NCBI GenBank assembly: GCA_003550625.1
Contig: PUKU01000103.1
Span: 1-30,990, forward strand
Source: Candidatus Aenigmatarchaeota archaeon
GTDB taxonomy: Archaea; Aenigmatarchaeota; Aenigmatarchaeia; PWEA01
Reading direction: 5' to 3'
Length of the DNA: 30,990 bases
Positions within the stretch are counted from its first letter, which is position 1; every line of letters begins with the position of its first letter. Positions 7,256-17,170 of this stretch are shown one piece after another. The position numbers were made by a program, and so were the translations under genes. Under the pieces are notes generated by a model that did no database searches, was not told the DNA's origin, and saw only the letters and a program-made list of their open reading frames with translations.

Positions 7256-7873
7256 ATGTTGAAGAAGCTCAAGAGACTGCTAAAAGACCTCTTCGGTAAA
7301 AAAGACGAGATAAAGCTTGGAATATACGGTCCCCCGAACACAGGAAAAACTACGCTTGCGAATAGAATATCAAAGGAGTTCACGGGAGAAGAGATGGGTA
7401 GCGCCTCTGAGGTGCCCCATGAAACAAGGGTCGTCCAGAAAAAGGAGAAGGTAAGGCTACAGAGCGACGGCAAGGAAATATCAATGAACCTGTTGGACAT
7501 GCCCGGTATTTCTACCAAGGTAGACTACAAGGAGTTCGTGGACCACGGCATAGATGAAGAAGAGGCCAAGGTAAGAAGCAAGGAGGCAACGAAGGGAGTT
7601 GTAGAGGCCATAAAGTGGCTTGACAAGGTCGATGCAGTCCTGGTTGTATTCGACTCGACGAACAATCCGTACACCCAGGTAAATGTAACCATACTCGGAA
7701 ACCTGGAGGCAAAGGACATACCCATAATTCTAGTTGCCAACAAGACAGATCTTGACGACGCAGAACCCGAGAGCATACAGGACGCCTTCCCACAGTACAA
7801 CTTCACCGAGATCTCTGCCAAGGAAAACGAGAACATGGCAAACCTGTACAAAAAGATAATAGAAAGCGTCTGA
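7256..7873 (+). CDS. arvA: Era-like small GTPase (ArvA/OapA type)
   Basis: A 205-residue GTPase with all guanine-binding motifs: G1 GPPNTGKTT (25-33), a G2 Thr in HETRVV, G3 DMPG (81-84), G4 NKTD (162-165) and G5 SAK (187-189). A basic N-terminal helix (LKKLKRLLKDLFGKK) could touch the membrane. The gene stands directly before a DUF2073 gene and a zinc-ribbon gene, the arrangement known in Euryarchaeota as oapABC/arvABC, where the GTPase drives extracellular-vesicle formation. The ATG at 7256 lies about 28 bases after TTTTATATTT and is probably leaderless. The role here rests on synteny and family. Confidence 0.8.
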   Translation: MLKKLKRLLKDLFGKKDEIKLGIYGPPNTGKTTLANRISKEFTGEEMGSASEVPHETRVVQKKEKVRLQSDGKEISMNLLDMPGISTKVDYKEFVDHGIDEEEAKVRSKEATKGVVEAIKWLDKVDAVLVVFDSTNNPYTQVNVTILGNLEAKDIPIILVANKTDLDDAEPESIQDAFPQYNFTEISAKENENMANLYKKIIESV

Positions 7874-7882
7874 AGTGTTAAA

Positions 7883-8269
7883 ATGGCCAAGAAAAAAAGC
7901 AAGAAGAAAAAGAGTGGCGTCAAGATAGAGTTTATCTCCAGGGTTAAACTACATGAGAAGGAGTTCGAAGAAAAGCTGGAACTTATAATGAACGGTGTCA
8001 AGGACGAAAACATACTCGTTCTCGAAGAAGCACTAAATGCACAGGAGAAGGCTAAACTCATAGAAAAGTCCATGGAGGAGTGTGACGAAGACTTTCCTGG
8101 AATAGAGTTCTCGGGGTTTGACTCGAGAGGGAACTGGATAGAAAAAATACTCTACCAGATAACAGGACGGGAAAGGAAGGACGGTCTCCTTATAGTAGGC
8201 TCATCGGACATAATGGAAAAGGTCGAAGAGGACAAGGATGCTATATCCATGATCGCAAAGCTCGAGTGA
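7883..8269 (+). CDS. arvB: DUF2073 family protein (ArvB/OapB type)
   Basis: A 128-residue protein with a very basic N-terminus (MAKKKSKKKKSG), then a compact alpha/beta domain with EFISRVKLHEKEFEEKLELIM and a C-terminal DGLLIVGSSDIMEKVEEDKDAISMIAKLE, as in archaeal DUF2073 proteins. The molecular function is unknown. It lies nine bases after the GTPase gene and four bases before the zinc-ribbon gene. In Euryarchaeota this trio is conserved and associated with vesicle production. The GTPase is the likely partner, although direct contact is not shown by the sequence. Confidence 0.78.
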   Translation: MAKKKSKKKKSGVKIEFISRVKLHEKEFEEKLELIMNGVKDENILVLEEALNAQEKAKLIEKSMEECDEDFPGIEFSGFDSRGNWIEKILYQITGRERKDGLLIVGSSDIMEKVEEDKDAISMIAKLE

Positions 8270-8273
8270 TCCA

Positions 8274-8669
8274 ATGCCACACAAATGTTTAAACTGCGGA
8301 AAGGTTCTAGACGAAGATTCAGAGGAGCTTATGGAAGGCTGCAGCAGCTGCGGGCAGAAACTATTCGTGTTCGAAGGAGAAGGTAAAAAAATAAGCAAGG
8401 ACCAGAGAAACGGTATAGTGAAGGACGTAGAGGAGTTCATGGACAGCCTCGAAGAGGAGGAAGATGTCAAGAAAAGGCTGAAGGAGGCCATGAAGTTTGA
8501 TCTTGAGTCCATAAAGGTCAAGGAGCCCGGCGTCTACGAAATAAACCTCAGGAAGCTCCTCGAGGAGATACCACTCATCGTAGAGATGAAGGAGGGTGAG
8601 TATTACATATACCTACCGTCTGCCTTCAGTAAGGACAAGAAGAACATACGGATAAACGATCTTGTTTAA
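8274..8669 (+). CDS. arvC: Zinc-ribbon protein (ArvC/OapC type)
   Basis: A 131-residue protein that begins with a zinc ribbon: Cys5-x2-Cys8 and Cys23-x2-Cys26 in CLNCGK and GCSSCGQKLF. An acidic helical linker (about 40-75) and a C-terminal segment (GVYEINLRKLLEEIPLIVEMKEGEYYIYLPSAF) follow, matching the archaeal OapC/ArvC family. It is the last gene of the GTPase-DUF2073-zinc ribbon operon. What it binds is not known. The region after it is A/T-rich and carries the next promoter. Confidence 0.78.
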   Translation: MPHKCLNCGKVLDEDSEELMEGCSSCGQKLFVFEGEGKKISKDQRNGIVKDVEEFMDSLEEEEDVKKRLKEAMKFDLESIKVKEPGVYEINLRKLLEEIPLIVEMKEGEYYIYLPSAFSKDKKNIRINDLV

Positions 8670-8702
8670 TTTTCTGTTTTTATCTTCTGGGTATTGCGAA
8701 AG

Positions 8703-8711
8703 TTTTAAATA
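8703..8711 (+). promoter_or_regulatory. TATA box of the DUF5320/DUF134 unit
   Basis: TTTTAAATA would direct initiation near 8730-8737, which falls at the right edge of the 20-base palindrome. The Shine-Dalgarno AGGAGGTG at about 8755-8762 then serves the ATG at 8768. The A/T-rich palindrome could itself act as the TATA element instead. Confidence 0.45.
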
Positions 8712-8712
8712 G

Positions 8713-8732
8713 TTATGAATATATATTCATAA
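8713..8732. promoter_or_regulatory. Perfect 20-base palindrome, candidate operator
   Basis: TTATGAATATATATTCATAA equals its own reverse complement. It lies between the TATA-like TTTTAAATA and the start of the DUF5320 gene, where archaeal repressors often bind. The helix-turn-helix DUF134 gene downstream is an obvious candidate for an autoregulator. The operator role is inferred from symmetry and position. Confidence 0.5.
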
Positions 8733-8767
8733 TAAACCCTAACAAAATCTAAATAGGAGGTGTTAAT

Positions 8768-8980
8768 ATGCCAAGATTTGATAGAACAGGTCCTGAAGGA
8801 AGAGGATCAAGAACTGGAAGGTGCCTGGGGCTTTGTGGGGATGGAAGAGCTTTCAGAAGAAGCAGGAGACAAATTAGAAGGTTTGACAGGAAAGATGAGG
8901 TTGAGTTCCTAGAAGACAGACTCGACGAGCTGGAGGCCGAGAAAGAAGAGATTGAAAAGAGTTTAGAAGAGGTCAAGTGA
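8768..8980 (+). CDS. DUF5320 family small protein
   Basis: A 70-residue protein with the DUF5320 N-terminal signature (MPRFDRTGPEGRGSRTGRCLG), rich in Gly and Arg, then a basic stretch and a C-terminal coiled coil (residues about 45-70, heptads of Leu and Glu/Lys). The function is unknown. In other anaerobes the family often sits with DUF134 regulators and dinitrogenase-iron-molybdenum-cofactor-like proteins; only DUF134 is present here. The start is fixed by AGGAGGTG. Codon choice (more GAA, AGA, GAT, lower GC) differs from neighbours, suggesting a later arrival. Confidence 0.8.
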   Translation: MPRFDRTGPEGRGSRTGRCLGLCGDGRAFRRSRRQIRRFDRKDEVEFLEDRLDELEAEKEEIEKSLEEVK

Positions 8981-9024
8981 CCCCTTCCTTTTATTTTTTC
9001 TAACAAAACATCTAAAGGGATATT

Positions 9025-9324
9025 ATGCCAAGACCAAGAAGAAGGAGAAGGGTGAGAGGCAAACCAAAAAAGGACTGTTTCAAACCTGCTGGAACTAGAA
9101 AGAAAGATCTGGAAGAGGTGATCCTAACACTGGATGAAGCTGAAGCCCTTCGTCTTAAAGACAAGGAAGAGCTTGCCCAGAAAGAAGCCGCGAAGAAGAT
9201 GGATGTCTCGCAACCTACGTTCAACAGAATTCTTAGATCCGCGCGAAAAAAAGTCAGTGAAGCAGTTCTTGATGGAAAGGTATTAAGGATAGAAGGTGGC
9301 AACTACATCATTGAAGAAGACTAG
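9025..9324 (+). CDS. DUF134 (UPF0251) helix-turn-helix regulator
   Basis: A 99-residue protein. After a basic tail (MPRPRRRRRVRGKPK), residues about 32-75 hold LTLDEAEALRLKDKEELAQKEAAKKMDVSQPTFNRIL, the UPF0251 signature with a sigma-70-region-4-like helix-turn-helix. Such proteins are predicted DNA-binding regulators, commonly linked to metal or iron-sulfur genes. It probably forms a unit with DUF5320 44 bases upstream, though a T-rich stretch (about 8986-9001) lies between. It may bind the palindrome at 8713. Codon use matches DUF5320 and differs from the surroundings. Confidence 0.82.
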   Translation: MPRPRRRRRVRGKPKKDCFKPAGTRKKDLEEVILTLDEAEALRLKDKEELAQKEAAKKMDVSQPTFNRILRSARKKVSEAVLDGKVLRIEGGNYIIEED

Positions 9325-9341
9325 CGAAAGGAAAACCTAGC

Positions 9342-9350
9342 TTATTTAAT
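9342..9350 (+). promoter_or_regulatory. TATA box of hisS
   Basis: TTATTTAATT is centred about 28 bases before the ATG at 9374. This spacing supports 9374 as a leaderless start rather than the TTG at 9350, which overlaps the box itself. Confidence 0.5.
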
Positions 9351-9373
9351 TGTTGAAACAAAATGTGTTCTCT

Positions 9374-10654
9374 ATGAAATTTAAAAGCATGAAGGGGTTC
9401 CGGGACTTTCTTCCGGAAGAGATGGCCGCGCGGAGAGAAGTTTTCCAGAGTATAGAAGATGTGGTAAGAAGGTTTGGCTTCAAGGAGATAGATCTACCGT
9501 CCCTGGAAAAGATGAAGCTTTTCGAAGTCAAGAGTGGAGAGGAACTGGTGGACCAGACCTACTCCTTTGAGGACAAGGGCGGAAGAAAGGTTACACTGAT
9601 ACCAGAGCAGACGCCGTCCCGTGCCAGAATTCTTGCAACCGAAAAATCACTCAACGAACCCGTGAAATGGTACTCGACTTCCAAAAGGTGGAGGTACGAA
9701 CAGACCCAACGGGGGAGACTGAGGGAGTTCTATCAGACGGACGTTGATATATTCGGCGCAGACTCCGTCGAGGCAGACGCAGAGATCGTAGCAGTTCTGG
9801 TTGAGACAATGAATAAGCTCGGTGTCGGAAACGCCGTAGAGGTACTGATAAACGACAGGAAACTATTGGAGGATATACTGGACATGGAAGGTATAGATAA
9901 GAAGAGGGAGGTCATGGAGGTAGTAGATGGGAGGGAGAAGATGTCCTACGGAGAGTTCAAGGATGAGCTTACTGAAGTCGGACTGGACCAAGAAAAGGCC
10001 AGACGCATGGAAGAAATTGTAAGTATAAACGGACCACTGGATGAGAAGCTGGAAGACCTCGGACAACTTGTATCCGGAGACGCGGAGACGAGGATCGGAA
10101 GGATGGAAGAGCTAGCTGAAATACTTGGAAACTACGGTGTACTGGAGTCGGTTAAGCTGGACATGTCCATAGTCCGCGGTCTGGACTACTACACGGGTCT
10201 CGTGTTCGAGGTATTTGATAAGAAAGGGGAGCTGCGAGCCATATGTGGCGGAGGTAGATACGACAATCTCGTAGAACTTTTTGGTGGAAAGGAAACACCG
10301 GCCGTGGGATTCGCAATAGGTGACGCGGTCATAGAAGAACTTATGAGAAGGGAAGGTACATGGCCAGAGGAGAAACTGAATACTGATGTATATGTACTTC
10401 CTGTGTCCAAGAGCGTGGCCGAGGAGGCTACAAAAATAACAAGAAGGCTCAGAGAAGAAGGTTTAATCGTCGAGACGGATCTGAAGGGTAGAAATGTTTC
10501 GGCCCAACTTAACTACGCAAACTATATAGGAGCCGAGAAGGTGGTAATAGTCGGCGAGAGGGATCTGGAGAAAGGAAAGGTCACGGTCAAGGAGATGGAA
10601 TCGGGTGAGGAAAGGTTAATAAGTTTCGACGAAGTAGTTGAGAAGGTTGGTTAA
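9374..10654 (+). CDS. hisS: Histidyl-tRNA synthetase
   Basis: A 426-residue class II synthetase that charges tRNA-His. It begins with the usual KGFRDFLPEE. The class II core shows PEQTPSRARIL and the motif-2 loop WRYEQTQRGRLREFYQTDVDIFG. The histidine-binding motifs are RGLDYYTG and CGGGRYDNLV, and motif 3 is GFAIGDAVIEELMRR. A C-terminal anticodon-binding alpha/beta domain (about 330-426: TDVYVLPVSK, LKGRNVSAQLNYANYIGAEKVVIVG) follows. The ATG at 9374 fits a TATA box 28 bases upstream; TTG 9350 and ATG 9389 are alternatives. Its cognate tRNA gene begins eight bases after the stop codon. Confidence 0.95.
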   Translation: MKFKSMKGFRDFLPEEMAARREVFQSIEDVVRRFGFKEIDLPSLEKMKLFEVKSGEELVDQTYSFEDKGGRKVTLIPEQTPSRARILATEKSLNEPVKWYSTSKRWRYEQTQRGRLREFYQTDVDIFGADSVEADAEIVAVLVETMNKLGVGNAVEVLINDRKLLEDILDMEGIDKKREVMEVVDGREKMSYGEFKDELTEVGLDQEKARRMEEIVSINGPLDEKLEDLGQLVSGDAETRIGRMEELAEILGNYGVLESVKLDMSIVRGLDYYTGLVFEVFDKKGELRAICGGGRYDNLVELFGGKETPAVGFAIGDAVIEELMRREGTWPEEKLNTDVYVLPVSKSVAEEATKITRRLREEGLIVETDLKGRNVSAQLNYANYIGAEKVVIVGERDLEKGKVTVKEMESGEERLISFDEVVEKVG

Positions 10655-10662
10655 CTACATGT

Positions 10663-10735
10663 GGCCGGGATGGTGTAGCGGTTAGCACGGGAGCCTGTGG
10701 AGCTCCTAGCCCGGGTTCGAATCTCGGTCCCGGCC
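10663..10735 (+). tRNA. tRNA-His(GTG)
   Basis: The acceptor GCCGGGA (10664-10670) pairs with TCCCGGC (10728-10734). The anticodon stem GGAGC/GCTCC encloses CTGTGGA (anticodon GTG), and the T arm is CCGGG-TTCGAAT-CTCGG. The base before position 1 is G (10663) and the discriminator is C, giving the extra G-1:C73 pair that identifies tRNA-His. No intron, and CCA is not encoded. It lies directly behind hisS and has no clear TATA box of its own, so the two are probably co-transcribed. Confidence 0.95.
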
Positions 10736-11160
10736 CTCCAGCAAATTAACCACTGATATCCAAACATCTGGAACTTCTTTATCTGTACATTCGGTCCAGC
10801 CTGTTTTAAAAAGTTACTATCCATAAGTGATAAATTATATATGTCTGGAAAAGAAAATAATACTGGGGTACCCGGAAAGTTCGTGTGGTCTTTAAATAAC
10901 TACAGTTGTATTATATTGGGCACGAACAAAGCAAAGGAAGTAGTACCAAAAGATATTTAAACATCATTTTTAATTGTGTTGTACGCTGTTACGGCGTGTC
11001 GGTGTACTTGAGTTTTGGACGTTCTGTCCAGCTATGACCAGGAATCCAGGCACGCACATATAATGAGGAGGAGAATAGATTCTCTTCTGATGTTGGAGAC
11101 CCAAGAGACCAATAGTAGTTGGTGTGACATGGAGATTAGGAAGTTTTACTTCCAATTCCA
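10736..11160 (+). promoter_or_regulatory. rRNA promoter and leader region
   Basis: No protein gene is visible in this 425-base stretch. It holds several TATA-like boxes facing the rRNA: GTTTTAAAAAG near 10803, AAATTATATATG near 10832, TTTAAATAAC at 10891-10900 and ATATTTAAA at 10953-10961. The last two look best and would make tandem rRNA promoters. The transcribed leader after about 10985 contains the 5' strand of the 16S processing stem and a small hairpin (GGAAGT-TTT-ACTTCC) ending seven bases before the 16S. Confidence 0.6.
11095..11127 (+). other. 16S precursor processing stem, 5' strand with bulge-helix-bulge
   Basis: This strand pairs with 12634-12666. GGAGACCCAA pairs with TTGGGTCTCC, the four-pair core GACC pairs with GGTC, and GTAGTTGGTGTGA pairs with TTACATCAACTAC including wobbles. 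A three-base AAA bulge on the 3' strand and an AATA bulge on this strand flank the four-pair core, close to the archaeal splicing-endonuclease motif. Confidence 0.75.
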
Positions 11161-12630
<1,470 letters not shown>

Positions 12631-12633
12631 AAA

Positions 12634-12666
12634 TTACATCAACTACAGGTCAAATTTTGGGTCTCC
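12634..12666 (+). other. 16S precursor processing stem, 3' strand
   Basis: Reverse partner of 11095-11127: TTACATCAACTAC, then A, GGTC, the AAA bulge and TTTTGGGTCTCC. Cleavage in the bulges by the tRNA-splicing endonuclease would free the 16S precursor. Confidence 0.75.
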
Positions 12667-12697
12667 GTAAAAAACATGGGCCCGTGGTCTAACGGCA

Positions 12698-12726
12698 CTG
12701 CAAGCTGCACATGTAGCTGCACCGGA
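12698..12726 (+). other. D-loop intron of tRNA-Ala
   Basis: A 29-base insertion. Its inner stem is TGC(A)AGCT/AGCTGCA. The CGG/CCG helix outside it is flanked by bulges CAC on the 5' side and GAA on the 3' side, fitting bulge-helix-bulge cutting after the second bulge base. Excision leaves an eight-base D loop, AACGGCAA. Confidence 0.75.
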
Positions 12727-12743
12727 ATGACGTCGCCCTTGCA

Positions 12744-12777
12744 ATCCGAAACCAGTTTCATTCTGGTTCAACCTGAG
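12744..12777 (+). other. Anticodon-loop intron of tRNA-Ala
   Basis: A 34-base insertion at the canonical position 37/38. It contains the hairpin AACCAG-TTTCATT-CTGGTT. The surrounding four-pair helix is poor, so the bulge-helix-bulge is relaxed, and the boundaries are set by the need for a seven-base anticodon loop. Confidence 0.75.
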
Positions 12778-12798
12778 AGGCGAAGACTGTGGGTTCAA

Positions 12799-12847
12799 AA
12801 GAAAACCCTTTCATGAGTGTTTTCATTCCCAGAAGGGGTTTCGGGAA
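12799..12847 (+). other. T-loop intron of tRNA-Ala
   Basis: A 49-base insertion between TTCAA and TT of the T loop. GAAA/TTTC followed by CCCTTT/GAAGGG-type pairing forms its internal stem. TTC/GAA pairing with an AAAA bulge on the 5' side gives a bulge-helix-bulge-like junction. The boundaries can slide by one or two bases. Confidence 0.7.
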
Positions 12848-12865
12848 TTCCCACCGGGTCCACCA

Positions 12866-12930
12866 TAATGTTCGAATTTTTAAGGCCTACGGAGTGCCTA
12901 GTAACTTTTAAATAACTTCGTTGTTAGTTA
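12866..12930 (+). promoter_or_regulatory. Possible internal promoter after tRNA-Ala
   Basis: No gene is seen here. CTTTTAAATAAC at 12905-12915 looks like a strong TATA box and would start a transcript near 12932, inside the 16S-23S spacer. Confidence 0.4.
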
Positions 12931-13012
12931 ATGGCTTAGCTGAAAAAAGCTATGGCTTAGGGTAAGATAAAATGAGACAAAAGTAAGGCACAGACGACTG
13001 TTACCTTACTTT
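12931..13012 (+). ncRNA. Candidate small RNA or attenuator in the 16S-23S spacer
   Basis: The stretch starts about 26 bases after a TATA box and holds a hairpin TAGCT-GAAAAA-AGCTA flanked by a repeated ATGGCTTAG. AAAAGTAAGG then pairs with CCTTACTTTT, which runs into TTTTT. The loop of that hairpin contains ACAGACG, complementary to CGTCTGT just downstream, so a pseudoknot or two alternative folds are possible. It could be a terminator-bounded small RNA, an attenuator or only spacer structure. Confidence 0.3.
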
Positions 13013-13080
13013 TTCGTCTGTTCTTTTGTTTTATAGTTTTAAGACCTCGGAATCTTATGATTTCAGGTCAGTGAAAGATG

Positions 13081-13200
13081 CAGCTCCCTATAGCACGTAG
13101 GGGGTGAAGAGTGATAGGGAACGATGAGGACGTGAACACCCATTGACCCCGCAAGGGGGATGATAGGAAGACATTCACTGGAGTTCCCTGTATGAGCTGT
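13081..13200 (+). ncRNA. Candidate structured RNA before 23S
   Basis: About 120 bases that fold as a three-way junction. The closing stem is CAGCTC with GAGCTG. The first arm is CTCCCTA/TAGGGGG. The second arm is AGGGAAC/GTTCCCT, then GTGAA/TTCAC, then CCCC-GCAA-GGGG with a GNRA tetraloop. An asymmetric loop (GATGAGGAC against TGGA) recalls a kink-turn with C/D-like bases. A TATA-like GTTTTAAG at 13034-13043 lies upstream. It is not 5S, SRP or RNase P RNA by any motif I can see. Its 3' end overlaps the 23S processing stem. Confidence 0.35.
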
Positions 13201-13219
13201 TATACGCGAATTCTTGGAA
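13196..13219 (+). other. 23S precursor processing stem, 5' strand
   Basis: These 24 bases pair along their whole length with 16301-16324, with a single G:U wobble, bringing the two ends of 23S together. Between here and 23S lie a hairpin TTGAAATC-TGAGAG-GATTTCAA and a 12-pair hairpin (13258-13288) abutting the mature 5' end. Confidence 0.85.
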
Positions 13220-13284
13220 ACATCTATTTTCAAGTTTGAAATCTGAGAGGATTTCAAGACCCACCAGCCAACTAGGCTGGTGTG

Positions 13285-16258
<2,974 letters not shown>

Positions 16259-16300
16259 TATCAGCCTGGGCTAAAGGTGGGTTTGATAGATCATTAAAAA

Positions 16301-16324
16301 TTCCAAGAGTTCGCGTATAACAGC
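16301..16324 (+). other. 23S precursor processing stem, 3' strand
   Basis: Reverse complement of 13196-13219. A second helix, ATCTAT (13222-13227) with ATAGAT (16286-16291), lies inside it, separated by an asymmetric internal loop where processing could occur. Confidence 0.85.
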
Positions 16325-16341
16325 TTTCTGCTGCTTTAGAA

Positions 16342-16351
16342 AAATTTAAAT
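16342..16351 (+). promoter_or_regulatory. TATA box of RNase P RNA
   Basis: AAATTTAAAT lies about 28-30 bases before the first base of the rnpB P1 helix. The RNA therefore has its own promoter and need not depend on rRNA transcription. Confidence 0.5.
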
Positions 16352-16375
16352 TACTTGAGTTAGATGTTACTATAT

Positions 16376-16758
16376 GGTGAGCTGGAGAGGGGTACCGGGA
16401 TTTGCGAACCGCGGTTGTTATAGACCGTGTTCGGCCTGAGGAAGCTCCTCCCACCCGTTCGTATGGATGGACGCGGACCTAGTCCTCGTCGATCCGATGA
16501 ACGATTCCCAAGCTCGAAGAGGGCTGACAAGGACGCTGTCCCGATCAGCCTTTCGAGAGCTCGTCCCGAGAGGGAACGGACCGGATAATAGAAACGAAAC
16601 CCACACACTGGAGCAATGAAAGCTTCGAAGGTGTGATGGGATGGAACGGGTCCGGTATGGGTGGTGCAAGACCAAATAGGTTCCAGACAACGTCTGGAGC
16701 GGGTAGGTCGCAGAGATGAATACCCCTGGAACAGAAGGAGGGCTACTCCCAGCACACC
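16376..16758 (+). ncRNA. rnpB: RNase P RNA
   Basis: About 383 nt; the catalytic RNA that removes 5' leaders of pre-tRNAs. Helix P1 is formed by GGTG-A-GCTGG with CCAGC-A-CACC. Conserved region I is GAGGAAGCTCC (16438-16448). The middle region has GGAGCAATGAAAGC. Region IV reads AGAGATGAATACCCC and region V ACAGAAGGAGGGCTAC (from 16731), which with region I makes helix P4. The layout is that of archaeal type A. A T-rich run (ATTTTGTTTTTTG) after P1 probably ends the transcript. Confidence 0.88.
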
Positions 16759-16852
16759 ACACTAATTTTGTTTTTTGATAAATTACTGAGTGATTTCAGA
16801 CGCTGTATTTCTTGGAAACTTATAATAAGTTTAAGGTTCTTACTGAAACCAG

Positions 16853-17014
16853 ATGGGAATTTTTATGGTGAAAAAAAGAGATTTGATTGACGATGGGTAT
16901 GAGTGCAAGGGCAAGGTAAGAGGACTGGAAATCGAGATATGGGAAAACGATGAAAAGGTAAAGCTGTACGAACCCAAAAATGGTGCAATCAAACACACAG
17001 AGAAAAAGTCTTAG
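16853..17014 (+). CDS. Small hypothetical protein
   Basis: A 53-codon frame (MGIFMVKKRDLIDDGYECKG at the start, ending HTEKKS). I do not recognise it. It is highly charged, with one Cys and no membrane segment. TATA-like CTTATAATA and AGTTTAAGG boxes lie 20-35 bases before the ATG, consistent with a leaderless gene, and codon use matches neighbours. An inner start ATG at 16865 is possible. It stands alone between RNase P RNA and the P-loop/ATP-grasp operon, which starts about 155 bases downstream. Confidence 0.5.
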   Translation: MGIFMVKKRDLIDDGYECKGKVRGLEIEIWENDEKVKLYEPKNGAIKHTEKKS

Positions 17015-17170
17015 ATGGTGTAAGTCACATACTGTTCTCTTTCTATATCCTTCTTTAGATCTCGCTCTGAATAACTAAAATATGTACAGTTCTGTGGTGG
17101 AGGTGGATAGGACAAAGCAGACCGAATAGCTTAAGTATACATCACGAACATAGACATGTGGAGATGAATT

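Larger units (their letters stand above)
12678..12865 (+). tRNA. tRNA-Ala(TGC) with three introns, in the rRNA spacer
   Basis: The acceptor GGGCCCG pairs with CGGGTCC, giving the G3:U70 pair that marks tRNA-Ala, followed by A73 and an encoded CCA. The 188-base gene holds three insertions: in the D loop (12698-12726), after anticodon position 37 (12744-12777) and in the T loop (12799-12847). Without them the tRNA is exactly 73 nt: D stem GTCT/TGAC with loop AACGGCAA, anticodon stem TCGCC/GGCGA with loop CTTGCAA (anticodon TGC), variable AGACT, and T stem GTGGG/CCCAC with loop TTCAATT. A spacer tRNA-Ala is normal for archaea; three introns are not. Confidence 0.9.

Noticed and set aside
12678..12865. 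A split or trans-spliced tRNA instead of an interrupted one
   Set aside because: All parts occur in the right order on one strand within 188 bases, and each insertion has its own junction, so cis-splicing suffices.
13081..13200. 5S rRNA in the 16S-23S spacer
   Set aside because: The size and three-way shape fit, but the conserved 5S loop sequences (CCGAAC region, AGTACTGGG-type arm) are absent.
16259..16375. 5S rRNA after 23S
   Set aside because: The stretch is only about 115 bases, holds the 23S processing strand and the rnpB promoter, and has no 5S motifs.
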